Assembly (NCBI GenBank): GCA_000320545.1
Contig: ADNK01000183.1
Location: forward strand, 1 to 35,564
Length of the DNA: 35,564 nucleotides
Direction of reading: 5' to 3'
DNA from: Bigelowiella natans CCMP2755
Taxonomy: Eukaryota; Cercozoa; Chlorarachniophyceae
In this document: in pieces, positions 22,044-32,953 of the stretch
Layout of the letters: each line of letters opens with the position of its first letter
Position numbering within the stretch: the stretch's first letter is position 1
Program-made: the position numbers and the translations under genes
The notes under the pieces: model-generated
What the model saw: only the letters and a program-made list of their open reading frames with translations
What the model was told of the DNA's origin: nothing
Database searches by the model: none

Positions 22044-24936
22044 CCAGTTGAAATGTACATAGTTTGTTTTAGTTTATTTATCAGCTGTAACTTTAACGGC
22101 GATATAAATTTACATTGGACGAATAGAGCAAGCTAAGGTGCACTTTTTCTTCACAAAGCAAGTCTGAGAATAAACGATACAATCATACTTCGCTGTTGAA
22201 ATGTGATCATGTCTGTTCATGATGCTACTTTGTGCGCAGCGAGCTCGTGATTGGTTGACTGTGCCCATGTGTGGCAATGTGGAACACAGGATGCGCATGT
22301 GTGTGCTAGCTAGTGTGGCCTACAATTTTCCAGTTCTACGTTGATGACGTCTAGACGTGTGCAGCGGCATGCACACGCAATTGTTGACAGCTCTAGAGCC
22401 ATGCATCTAGCTAGTGACAGTTGGCACTGTCGCTAGCAAGCTTACGTCAATGTCATCTAGTCATGCAAGGCAGGTAGCGCCTTGTGGCATCAATGACATG
22501 CAGTCCACGACTGTGATGGCTAGATGGACCGGTCCATCTGGGCTCCACTAGTCTAGCTAGCTAGGGATCATCCATCGCCAGAGCGGCGTGTGTCCTGGTG
22601 CTGAAGTTGCAGTTTAGCTCGGAAAAATGAGGACTAGCTGCCACTGCATCACAATCACAACCACTCCAGCACACCTAGCTAGCTCTGGAGCTCCAGAGCT
22701 CCAGCACTCTAGCACTGCTAGACTGACCACACCACCACTGGACCAGACCAGCTAGCCATCAATCACACGTCCATGTGATGCTGTGGACAACACGCGAACT
22801 CGCTAGCTCGGCCAATTGCGCAGCACCAGACAAGAACACGCGCACGACGGTGTTGTGCATCACAACTAGACAACGTGGTGGGCTAGTGGGGCTGGACTGT
22901 GGAATGTGTCAAGTTGAACTCGCATCGCACACTGCAGCCTCAGCTGTGAGGACAAAGACCCAGCTAGCCAGAGACGGATGTGGTCAATCAAATTGAGTTT
23001 GTACAATGTGATCATCCCAACTAGCCAATGCAGCTGGGCAATGCAGCGCCAGAGCGGCCACGCGCCAATGTTGAACCTGTTGGTCTCTGTGTGACGTGTT
23101 TCGTGCAATCAAGTGCGCATTTGATTCAGTCTTTGCACGAACGTCGCGCATTTCGCGCAGCAGCACGGCTTCCTTCTCAACACGCAAGCCAATCTTTGTG
23201 TTTCGTGACACGAATCACTGTGGCAGTGAGCTGATTCCAGTGCTGAGTGTGTGGCAGTGTGGCAGTCCAGCAGTTGCCAAGCAGTGCTGGAGTGGAAACG
23301 TCTGGACACACAGAGGTGCGACCTGCCAGCTAGCCAGCTGCGTCGCTCAGGCCTTGCTAGCTAGAGACCAGCAGACGTGCGTTCTGAGTGGTGAGGACAG
23401 GAGGGGCTTGAGCCCTGAAGCCACGAAGTTTTGTGGCCCATCTGAGGAACCACACCAGCACTGCACGGACAGTCGTGGGAGCACCAGAGCAGGACGAGCT
23501 AGCGAGTGACGTTGCACAACCACAACTTTTGAGTCACAGCTAGACAGTGCTAAATTGCTGGAGTGCTGAGTGTGCAAAATCGCACTGCACTGCCAGACTG
23601 CTGAACTGTTCCATTCCAGCGTTCTGGCGTTGTGCGCGAAGTGAAGTCACGCCAGCACACTTTGTGTGTGTCAGAACACAGTTGCCATTCGCGGAACGAA
23701 ACAGTAGTGGTGCGACCAGTCCTAGACTAGCAGAGTCCAAGAAGCAGTGCGATTCCACCAACACTGTCCAGCACGTGTGGCACTCTCCAGCTCTGGTTGT
23801 GGTGTTGTGGCGGTCCAGTCCAGCAGTCTGGCGGCAGTGCTCGAATGGTCCAGCTAGCCAGGTGCGAAATGGACTTTCTGAGCTTTCACATTTGTCATGG
23901 CCCAACACCCAGACCTCTGATGACTGGACAGTGACCATTCTTTGTTTCTTTGAACCAACACACAGCCAACCCCTCCAGCCTGTGCAAGCTTGGAACACTC
24001 TGGCACTTGGTTGTGTTGTGCGGCAGCGTTTTTCCCCACCACCAGACCACTGAGCAGCAAACATCAAAATTGGGTGCGGAACTACCTGACAACCCCAGAC
24101 CCCTGGATGTCCCCGTGGGCTGAACTTGTGGCTTCGGGACGGGAGAGCAACTGCAGTGCTCTCGGTAGGCAATTGTCGGAAGGTTTGCTTCGTGGGGCAA
24201 GCCTTCCTGCCAAATGTTTCTTCCGGCGACACAATCTTTCCATTGTCGCCATCTCATGAACCCCATGGATGTGCGATGATCTTCATTTTGCAGGTAAGAG
24301 TCGCAACAAAACCAAAACGGTGGCGCTGTGAAACTCGAGACTCTCTTGAGATCCTGGACTGAACTGTTCAGTGAATTGTTTCGACTCTAGACGAAGCAGA
24401 AAAGGAAATGTCGATATGTAACTCATCTGTACATCATGTCGCAAAGGAGCATCCAACTGAGATTTCAAAATGGGTATGGTTTATTTTTTACACAGATCTG
24501 ACTGAAACACTTGGCATTGCACGGTCAATCAAGATTCAGAACAATTGGATTTATGATGTGGAAATATGCGGGACTATTCCCATGATTGTTCTAATATTTA
24601 TTTGTCGCGTATACAAAATGCAAATAGGTTCAAGAATATGAGGATAATTAGAACTAAAGTACTTTTGAATTAGTTGGGCCTTGCCCTCTGCACATCAAAC
24701 CATCCCATTCAACTAAGGCACATTCATTCACGCCCCCCCACAAGCAGCTGCTGCCTGGGGTTCTGGCTTCGATTAGTTTGATATAAGAGGCTTGTTGGTT
24801 TCAATATTTTATCCCTCTTTCAAACTTTGAAGATTGGAAAGTCAGTTAGTTGTTCCAACCATCAAGAATCAACTTGGGGACCATCAAATTTCGTCTCTAG
24901 TTTGAATTTGAGGAGCTCAAAAATAGGAACAAATCG
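22044..24936. other. Long intergenic region with the densest CTAGCTAG cluster
   Basis: Between the SGNH-like gene and the GRK gene, both on the plus strand. CTAG, GCTAGC and AGCTCTAGAGC words run from about 22300 to 23870, together with many CCAG, CTGGAC and CAGCAC words. Stops are scarce in places, so open frames up to 230 codons occur on both strands over the same bases, but none has domain-like composition and I treat them as chance. From about 24250 to 24936 the sequence is AT-rich and ordinary and probably contains the GRK promoter. Confidence 0.75.
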
Positions 24937-27373
24937 ATGTCATTCTTCGATGCAGTAGAAACTACAGTCGCCAATACCAGGCTACTCCAGGCCCTAGAAA
25001 ATCCGGAACCTGTACAATTGAAACTGAAGAGCGAAGAAGATCTGAAGGAATATGCTCAAAGAATTAAGATGGTCCTGTCATATGACGCCCTTTACAAGGA
25101 TGTATTGGGGCATTATTATTTTGTGAAGCATCTTAAAGTAAAAGGGGTTGATTACAAGTCGAAATTCGTCGACAATGTCCACAAATTTCGAGATCTTTAT
25201 CATCCTCGTCATGATAAGGCCCAAAATATGTTGGATGATTTGAAGGAGGTTGCACGAAAACATGCAGGTAAATATTTGTGAAAAAAATATCTAAGATTTA
25301 GTAACGTTATTTTATGGCTAAGAGTTTGCAGACGTACGGGTTGAAATATGTGAAACCTCTTCATTTTCATTTAGAACAAAAATCAAGCGATGACGGATCA
25401 GGATCTGGAGACGAATCAGGTATATTCATTGAAAATATTTCAAAACTATCCTAAAGTCTGTATTTTTGGATAGGTCAAGTACAACAGATGTTCCACGTTG
25501 AAGAGATTGAGAAATCTTTGAAAGCTGGAGAAGTGAAGAGCCAGATGTTTGATGAATCTTGCAAGGAGGTAAACGGTTTCAGTGGACACCTTTCGAACAT
25601 GATAAAGAGCATTTCCTTTCATGTCGTAGGTATATGGGACTTTGGAAAGATATTATGATACTTTTTTGGACAGCAAAGAATACATGGAGTATATTCAGGT
25701 GCTCCTCATTGTAGAATGTTAAAAACTACACAGCTGATGAGAATGTCCTTTAGATCCGCGATTATTCGAAAAAGAAAGTGACTCTGGACGACTTTAGAAT
25801 TTTCCGTCCTCTTGGTAGAGGGGCGTTTGGTCTCGTATCTGTTGTTCAAAAGACAGATACGCATGCCGTTTACGCCATGAAGGAAATCATCAAGAAGAAA
25901 ATAAAGAAACTGCGTTCGGAATGGATGTGTATCAACGAAATGCGAGTTCTAGCAAAAATGAGATCGCCTTTCGTCTTAAACCTGAAGTACTCATTCCATA
26001 GCAATAAGGCACTATACATGGTTTTTGATATGTGCGATGGAGGAGATCTGAAATATCATCTCCGTTCCGGGGCTTTCTCGAAAGAGCGTTCAAGATTCTA
26101 TGCTGCAGAAGTTCTGCTAGGATTGGAACATATTCATTCATGGGATATATGCTACCGGGATTTAAAACCCGAGAACATATTATTGACAAATACAGGTGAA
26201 ACAAAAAATTATTGGCAAAAAAGTTCGAAAACTGACATCAGCCTCAACTTGTACAGGGCATGTGAAGATCTCGGATCTTGGGCTAGCCGTCAAGCTTCCC
26301 AAGTCCAAAGATAAAGTATTGAAACATTTGGCAGGAACCCCTGGTTACTGGGCTCCGGAACTTTTGGCCAAAGTTGGAACCTTCAAGCAGTCTGATTATT
26401 GGAGTTTTGGTGTTCTTCTTTATCAGATGCTCGTAGGGAGGGTAAAATTTTAAGTTTTAAGACAATCTATGCACATTTTGACCGTAAATCCATATTTGTA
26501 CAGAGAGTCCCAAACCCTCTTGATAACGACCGCTCTCGCAGTAGTCGTTCGAATAGGAAAAGGAAGACCGTAGAACCTAACGAAAAGTGGTCGCCATTCG
26601 CACGTGGAAGTTGCGAAGCAGCTGCAAAGCAGGATCCTGAGATGAAAAATATAGTCGCCACAGTCAAATACCCAGACTTTTTCGATAAGATTACTGTAGA
26701 TTTCTTGAAAAAGGTGATGTTATTTAATTTTTGACGTCTCATATTTGTATATTTATTGACACCTTTTATTATCAGATATTCACGATTGACTACAAACAAA
26801 GACTCGGTGCAAAATCGCCCGAAGAGATTAAAAATCACCCCTACTTCGGGTAAGAATTTTCGATTTTTCGTGGTTCTTTCCATGATATAAAGTTTCTCTT
26901 CACTTATAAGGTCGATATGCTGGCCTGAGATGATGCGTCTTCAAGTGAGACCGCCATTTGTTCCAGAGGTCAACAGAATTTAATTGCATGACCCAATTTT
27001 TGAATCTTAAAGTTATCTGTACTTAGAACCACGTAATTCATGCGCAAACAATAGCTGAGGTAGGAGAATTCGACAGTGCGGATTTGAAGAAGATAAAGGT
27101 ATACTGGTTAAATCAAAAGACGGATCTGTTGTGTTAACCTCAATTAATATTAGTACACGGAAGAAGATGATAACAAGTATTACAAAGATTTTGCTTATGT
27201 GAATCGAGAAGCTTTTTACGAAGAGGTATGGTACAATTCGGTCAGAAAACCACAAATATTGGATAATCATCCTGTCCATACTGTAGGTCGTTGCTGCTTT
27301 TAAGAAGGAGTTAGAGAGGCCAGACCCTGTGAAGCAAACTTCCGACGATGGAGCTTGTTGTGTTTTATCGTAG
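24937..27373 (+). CDS. GRK: G-protein-coupled receptor kinase (GRK) homologue with C-terminal CaaX box, 12 exons
   Basis: GRKs phosphorylate active seven-helix receptors at the membrane. Exons: 24937-25267, 25375-25419, 25474-25568, 25630-25698, 25754-26195, 26257-26441, 26504-26713, 26776-26849, 26911-26968, 27027-27098, 27154-27225, 27287-27373; total 1,740 nt, 579 residues. The N-terminus MSFFDAVETTVANTRLLQAL matches the GRK receptor-docking helix (VANTxLLxA). An RGS-homology domain lies on both sides of the kinase, as in GRKs: about residues 35-190 and again from 520. The kinase has GRGAFG, AMK with Lys223, YRDLKPEN with Asp316 and DLG at 334-336 in place of DFG, a GRK hallmark, then GTPGYWAPE. 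A Ser/Arg/Lys-rich insert follows VGR (residues about 390-410). The tail PPFVPE, then EVGEFDS and YTEEDDNKYYKDF, is GRK-like. It ends CCVLS, a farnesylation-type CaaX box. Confidence 0.93.
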
Positions 27374-28211
27374 AACAACAGGATTTAGGGAGTAATCGAT
27401 CCTCGTGAGTCTGTGCGAAGCTAAAAATTCTCAACTTTGCGCAAAAGCTTCACGTCTAAATGGTTCAGCCTAAGTTATTCGAAAATTCGTATTTTGCTCA
27501 AATTTAATGTGGATATGTGGGTCGCAAAATTGTGTACACTTTTATTCACATATGTAAATTTATGATTTTCGCATCCATCATTGTACTGCTGGATTGAGTA
27601 ATATAATAACTTGCGTTTAGCAGATCAACAAATCGAATTGTCTTTTATCGAAATCATGTCTATGTGTGCATTGCAAGACCCTATAAGTAGCGACATGCGC
27701 TGCGTCTGCTATGTTGTACATGTATGCTAGCAGATATCAGTCGATGTGCGAGGCAGCAGCGCCAATGAGGTGTAACAACGTAAGCTAGCGCATTTTAGCG
27801 AAATCTATAAGTCTGGTACAGCCTGAGCTCTAGCTAGCTAGAGCTACATTTTACCCGCCGTAAAGCTCACGAGCTCATTTGTGAATGTCAATTTGGGAAA
27901 TTTTTCATTCGTCCGATCTTGAAGCATCCGATCGCCACAGATATGTGCGTATGATGTAGTTTGCGGCTAGCACATGCAGCTGTTGCATGAGCGCTCTCTC
28001 ACACACAATTCGTTTAGCTAGGCTAGCACGGCAGCTTGTAGTGGCCATGCTAGCATGCATGAATGAGACAGTATTACTAGAGTAACACGCAAGATGAGGT
28101 GCCCAAGCACTAGAAGCAATCAAGCCATCATGATCATCTAGATCATTGCCTACACGAACAACACGACAATTACAGTGTGCACCCATTTATGTCTACCTGT
28201 GTACAACATCA

Positions 28212-28277
<66 letters not shown>

Positions 28278-28872
28278 GAGCGTGCAATGAAGCACGACGA
28301 GCACGCCGCACCGCATTTTTGTGCCATGAACTAGATGAAAGACATCACAACAGAAACGAACAAATATAATTAAGCGCTGTGGCCGCTACTTCGCATAGCT
28401 ACATTAGGATGACAATTGAAAGAATTTAATACATTCACGGCGTCCGTCTTATACATATGTGAACTGATTATGGAGACTTTCTTTACCTAAGTGACTATCT
28501 TGAAAGAATAATTTGCGATAGCGAATAAAATCACTTTGCTAATCACTGGCTAAATATATTGATATGGAGTGTCGTATATGCTACAGTAGGTATCTAGGGC
28601 CGTAGAAACGAGAGACATCCAGGTAATGCGTAATAAGATATATAAGATCTCTTGACAGTCTGTGTTTCAATGCTTCTATTAACCCTAGCACTACCTCCGG
28701 CCTCTGCGCAGCATATGAGATATCGTGATAAGAAGAGGTAACAAAATATATTACGATGCAGAGAATATGTCTACCTGATGTACAAATAAATCGTCAATGC
28801 GATCCCTTGCGAAATTCTCGACTAGAACGTTTGAAGTTGAAAGATACAGAACCTGTGATGATAGGTAACTTA
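27374..28872. other. Convergent intergenic region with CTAG cluster and CA/GA repeat
   Basis: This spacer lies between GRK (+) and an unrecognised minus-strand gene. CTAG words cluster at about 27720-27850 and 28015-28145. A compound CA-GA microsatellite occupies 28210-28280. The rest has no supported gene. Confidence 0.8.
28210..28280. repeat. Compound CA/GA microsatellite
   Basis: A CA run (28210-28228) passes directly into a GA run (28229-28280, one GGGA interruption). It has the same structure as the one at 3961-4045. Confidence 0.95.
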
Positions 28873-29506
28873 TTAATCGTCATCCGATGCGATGTGCATG
28901 GATCCTACCTCCTTCTTAAGAAGCCGATGCTTCTCTTCCTTGTTCCATTTTGAACATTTTTTTTCGTTAGGATGAATTGACTCAAGATTGCAGTTTGTAC
29001 TGACTTCTTTCACGTCAGAACATGACGAAGGAGAAATAGGAGGTGCTGGAATTGAATCATCAAGAATATTACAAAGATTCTGGCTCGAAACTCTTAGGAG
29101 CGCCTGCCTTTTCTCAACAGCACTACTGACAGCGCGTGCGTAGGTGACCACGCGCAAACTTCCCATGAACGATCCACATGGCTCGCTTATCACGATTACA
29201 AAGCATGGTGATTTCAGGTTTATGATCTTTAGTTGTGACCGATGAAAGGAACCATGCCAGGACTCTTTGCAACAGCAAAAAATCAAAACTCAGCAAAAAA
29301 AATCAGAATACATTTTTTAATTTTTTTACCTATGTTTTTCCTCGTGGGTTACTGTGCGAGATAATTTTTTGGGTACCGTCGTCATTACTTATGAAGCTGA
29401 AACTATCCTTAGGGTGTGCAGGCCATGCTGCGTATGCAGTGTCTTCGGTGTCAAACCTCCCCGCTAGCATCATTTCGATCAGCATATTAACCGAAAGATT
29501 GCGCAT
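28873..29506 (-). CDS. Unrecognised protein, two exons
   Basis: Exons 29506-29377 and 29264-28873 join in phase (GAC GAC G | AG) to give 522 nt, 173 residues. The joined text is non-repetitive and protein-like: MRNLSVNMLIEMMLAGRF, then DSFSFISNDDESWHGSFH across the junction, SPCFVIVISEPCGSFMGSLR, a helical stretch VTYARAVSSAVEKRQALLRV, and a hydrophilic tail rich in Ser, Lys and Glu. No signal peptide or membrane segment is seen. I recognise no family. The start codon is the first in-frame Met after an acceptor-like TTACGCAG, so an upstream exon may be missing. It is followed 250 bp upstream by another minus-strand gene in tandem. Confidence 0.5.
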
Positions 29507-29563
29507 TAATTCCCTGCGTAAGCATATTTGCGTGGTTTTATTCCAAAGGAATTATGCCTTCTC

Positions 29564-29585
29564 ATATATATATATATATATATAT
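29564..29585. repeat. TA microsatellite
   Basis: A short TA run between the two unrecognised minus-strand genes. Confidence 0.9.
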
Positions 29586-29758
29586 TTAAGCATGTACATA
29601 AGAGTAAAAGGGTTTTTTTTATATTTTACTTGCACGTTGTAAATGTGTGGTGTGTAAATGGGCGTGCTGTACTATTTAAGATTGTAATAAATGTATTTGG
29701 CGTTATGATATCCGAATGTGAATCCACAATGAAGACTAAAATCAATATAGATCTCCCA

Positions 29759-30392
29759 CTAAGTCGAGATATACCCCCACGCCGCATCGGAAAGAGCCAA
29801 ACCCGCACGTTTGACTTCTGTGAGAACCTGATCCCGGAAATTATTATAGTGTGTGGTAACTACGTCGGGTCGAAAATCTCCGTTTGGTAAGGGTAGTTCT
29901 GCCCTCAATGGAATCCATTTTCTCCTTCTCGAAACCCTGTTGTTCGAATCTGCGTCCTCAGTTGATGAGGAAGGCGAGGAAGCCCTTCCTGTTGCGATAA
30001 AGAGCAAAGGCTTTGGGGCTGTGTAGAAACGAACAAAATCTCTTGCTGCCTGAATATCAATGCATGAGTCAGAGAGTCATCACGATTAGTGCAGTTTAAA
30101 TTCTACCCGAGCACGAGTTGGCGACTGAGGAATTGCGAAGACCAGCGATTCCAACAACTCAAATTTCCCGTTCTTGACTGGCTGCTTGCGTCTACGATAG
30201 AAATTGAAATCAGTACAGCCCCCTTTCGTGCTAGTTGATCTGCCTTACGAATGCGACCAAAGTGCCGACGCCAGGCCGATGAACAGGGTCAGAACTCCGA
30301 GAATGCAACTAAAGCCTTGGTACCAAACCCAAAAGGTCAACGCAAAGCAAGATGGCAGATTCCGTTCAATCTAACCGTTGATGCTGTGCCAT
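29759..30392 (-). CDS. Unrecognised small membrane or secreted protein, four exons
   Basis: Exons 30392-30376, 30308-30249, 30191-30107 and 30049-29759 join in phase to 453 nt, 150 residues. The second exon encodes a single hydrophobic helix, CILGVLTLFIGLASALW, directly after six residues from the 17-nt first exon, so the product starts with a signal peptide or N-terminal anchor. The body is hydrophilic with RAARDFVRFYTAPKPLLFIA, a Ser/Arg/Lys-rich stretch, WIPLRAELPLPNGDFRPD and the tail ALSDAAWGYIST. I recognise no family. The fit of phases and the appearance of a hydrophobic helix only in the spliced frame are what support the model. Confidence 0.5.
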
Positions 30393-30779
30393 TGATGCAG
30401 AGCTACTGAAACAGGTATGGGAACCAGAAGACACAAAAGGCACGTGGGATCATTGAGCATTGCTCCTTGAAATGTGATCCAGCTCGGCGGGCACGAGGGT
30501 AGCCGGATCCATCCGGTGACTCACGATGGCGTCATTGCACGTTTTTCCTCAGCTTTGGGAAATATTCCCTAATTTGCTCCAAACACAGGATTTGTTCCAG
30601 GAATCTTCGTCTCTCAGTAGTCTCTCCGAAGTCTCTCAGCAGCCTGACGATTTGGTGCGATGCCATTTGCGCCTGAGTTTTGGAATCGTGCCTTGTCGCA
30701 TGTTTGAAGAAGCAATGCAATTTTGACAATGCATTGAAAGATTTTTTTGAAATTTTTGCTCTCTCTGCATGAGGCAATG

Positions 30780-31175
30780 AAATGCAGTTCTCCTTGTGCG
30801 ATTCTCACGAAGACACGTCCCTGATGCACCTTTGGTTCTCCTGCCAAGGAACGTGCGACATCAGAGACCGTTTTTGGACCAGGATTCGTCACCTGGTGTC
30901 TCGTCACCAACCTGATGCCAATGATGACGTGGTCACGTTGCGTGCTTTCTCAGCCATGTCTTCCCATGGCAAGTTCTGCCTTGCTTTGGGGGCCACATCT
31001 GGTGTCCCTTCGACTGACAAAGAAATCGACAGGGCTTTTCGTCGAACCATTGTCCTGCTTGACAATTTTGCTGCTGTTCGGCATCCAAGATGCCAGTTTT
31101 GGTTCCAACCAATTCACATCTCAACGGCACCATCAATCGGCATCCATGCATGCCAATTTCGTGGGATGCGGCTGA
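30780..31175 (+). pseudogene. Possible relic of a non-LTR retroelement, C-terminal zinc region
   Basis: An open frame from 30782 reads SLCDSHEDTSLMHLWFSC followed by basic helical sequence. The spacing of Cys, HED, His and Cys recalls the zf-RVT region found after the reverse transcriptase of LINE-type elements. The first cysteine of the usual pair is missing, no reverse transcriptase motif is visible upstream, and the frame soon runs into a duplicated non-coding repeat. I infer a degraded end of an element, with low certainty. Confidence 0.3.
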
Positions 31176-31650
31176 TTTTTTGTGTCTCTCACCAACAGGG
31201 TGCTGACAAGTCCTTGCAACGAGTGTTGTTGAGGCTCTGCTGCGTGCAAATGCCTGTCTCCCGTGTGGTTCTGGCGCACGTGGTTTTGATCAACGCTTTC
31301 TTCATTGTTCGTTGTTCATTGTTCATTGTTCTTCATCATTGTTCGTTGTTCATTGTTCATTGTTCATTGAAACTGGGAGTGGAGGAGTGGCCTGAGGCTG
31401 TTGAGTCCCTTGTTCCGTCTCCGGCATTTCAGATGAGTGGCCATGGTGCTCTCATCCCTCACGCAGCCTTGGAGTGTGCCTCTGATGGGTTGCAGCTGAT
31501 TTTTTGTGTCTCTTCACCAACAGGGTGCTGACAAGTCCTTGCAACGAGTGTTGAGGCTCTGCTGCGTGCAAATGCCTGTCTCCCATGTGGTTCTGGCGCA
31601 CGTGGTTTCTGATCAACGCTTTGTTCGTTGTTCATCGTTCATTGAGTCCC
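31171..31650. repeat. Tandem duplication with a 324-bp period, second copy partial
   Basis: About 150 bp starting GCTGATTTTTTGTGTCTC at 31171 recurs at 31495 with a few small indels (one extra T, three bases lost, one base gained) and substitutions. Both copies end in GTTCGTTGTTCAT-type heptamers. The sequence between them makes the period 324 bp. Confidence 0.9.
31301..31370. repeat. Heptamer minisatellite GTTCATT/GTTCGTT
   Basis: About ten copies of a 7-bp unit with one variable position, again CpG against CpA. A shorter array of the same units lies at about 31621-31643 in the second copy of the surrounding duplication. Confidence 0.85.
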
Positions 31651-32064
31651 GTCAACAGTCAAAAACCAGCAACACCAGAGCAACCCGAACCTCCGAACCT
31701 GCCCTTCCCAGCTTTGCCAGGCGCCACTCCTGCAGCTTTGCTTTTGCAGCGCCTCCTGCTGGCCTGGCCTTCCAGCTGGCCAGCCTTGTCCAGCCTGGCA
31801 GTCGCCACTTCAATCGCCACTTGCATCGCCACCGTCACTTTGTCACTTTCTGGCTTTCCAGCTTTTCCACGCGCCACTTTTTTGCAGTGTGCAGTTTGCC
31901 AGTTCCTGCTTCCTCATCGCCAAGTCGCACAATCGAGTCGAACGCCATTGCAGTTGACAGTCACAACTTGACGACGCAAGTGAACCACGTTTTCACGCAC
32001 GAATTGACTTTCGATGCGACTTTCGTCGTTTGCACGTTGTGTGTTGTGCACGCACGACCGTGCA

Positions 32065-32102
<38 letters not shown>

Positions 32103-32362
32103 TTGCGTGCCTTCCCGACATTTTGACACTTTGGCAATTTGTCGATTCGGTGAATTGCAACGTGAGTTTGAAACTCATGCTGTCGACACCACAGCATGTT
32201 GCAGCACCATGTCTTCCAAAGCCATGTTGTCGACAATGTGCTCATGTTGTCGACAGCATGAGATTCTTGCAAACATCATCTGTTCAAAATCATCAGCAGA
32301 CACCTGTCACAATGCACTGTGATGATTCGTTGCTTTCGAAACACACATCGCATCATTTTCCA

Positions 32363-32487
32363 CATGTTGTCATTGACATTGTGAACATGAGTCACATTGT
32401 CATTGACAACACAAATGCAAGTCACATTGTCGTTGACACTTCAAGTGTGAGTCATGTTGTCGTTGACAAGTTAGTCACATTGTCGTT
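32363..32487. repeat. 30-bp tandem repeat with TTGTCATTGACA/TTGTCGTTGACA core
   Basis: Four to five units begin CACATTGTC or CATGTTGTC, followed by ATTGACA or GTTGACA and end with AGT. The core is close to an inverted repeat (TGTCATTGACA). Units differ by CpG/CpA changes and one is shortened to about 23 bp. A CT microsatellite follows at once. Confidence 0.8.
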
Positions 32488-32488
32488 G

Positions 32489-32528
<40 letters not shown>

Positions 32529-32670
32529 CATCCTCATTCTTGCACCCCCACTGTCAACACAGCCCCCCCCCCCCCACTGCCGTCACCTTTTCCTGAAGAG
32601 CAAGAACTGGAAGAGTGCAGAAAATGCCACAATCGTCGTGCATGCCTGTGGTGCAGACGCACAGAGAGAG

Positions 32671-32708
<38 letters not shown>

Positions 32709-32933
32709 GTCGTCAGCGCATTGCCTCACTTTCGAGATTCTGCTTCGAGCTCTCCCTGAAGCGTTTGCTGCTGCTGTTGCCATCTTTGCCACTGTCGTCA
32801 TTCCTGACCCAGCTTTCAACAATGCCGTCCTAGGTAGTCACATCAACACATGTGTGTGCATGCATGCACATGTGTGCATGTGCATGTGCACATGCATGTG
32901 CACATTGCACATGCCTCCTGTGTTTCTTCTTGG

Positions 32934-32953
32934 TGGGGGGGGGGGGGGGGGGG
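32934..32953. repeat. Long G homopolymer tract
   Basis: About twenty consecutive G. Another long G tract lies near 34878-34891 and a C tract near 32563-32575. Exact lengths in such tracts are prone to sequencing error. Confidence 0.9.

Noticed and set aside
23540-24266. Long open frames on both strands (up to about 230 codons).
   Set aside because: Frames overlap on opposite strands, contain no domain-like pattern, lie in the CTAG-rich spacer where stops are scarce, and have no supporting splice structure.
31506-32126. A 206-codon plus-strand frame after the duplication.
   Set aside because: It begins in the duplicated non-coding segment, is rich in Ser, Arg and His in a patchy way and ends in a CA repeat translated as HTHT; competing frames exist on the other strand.
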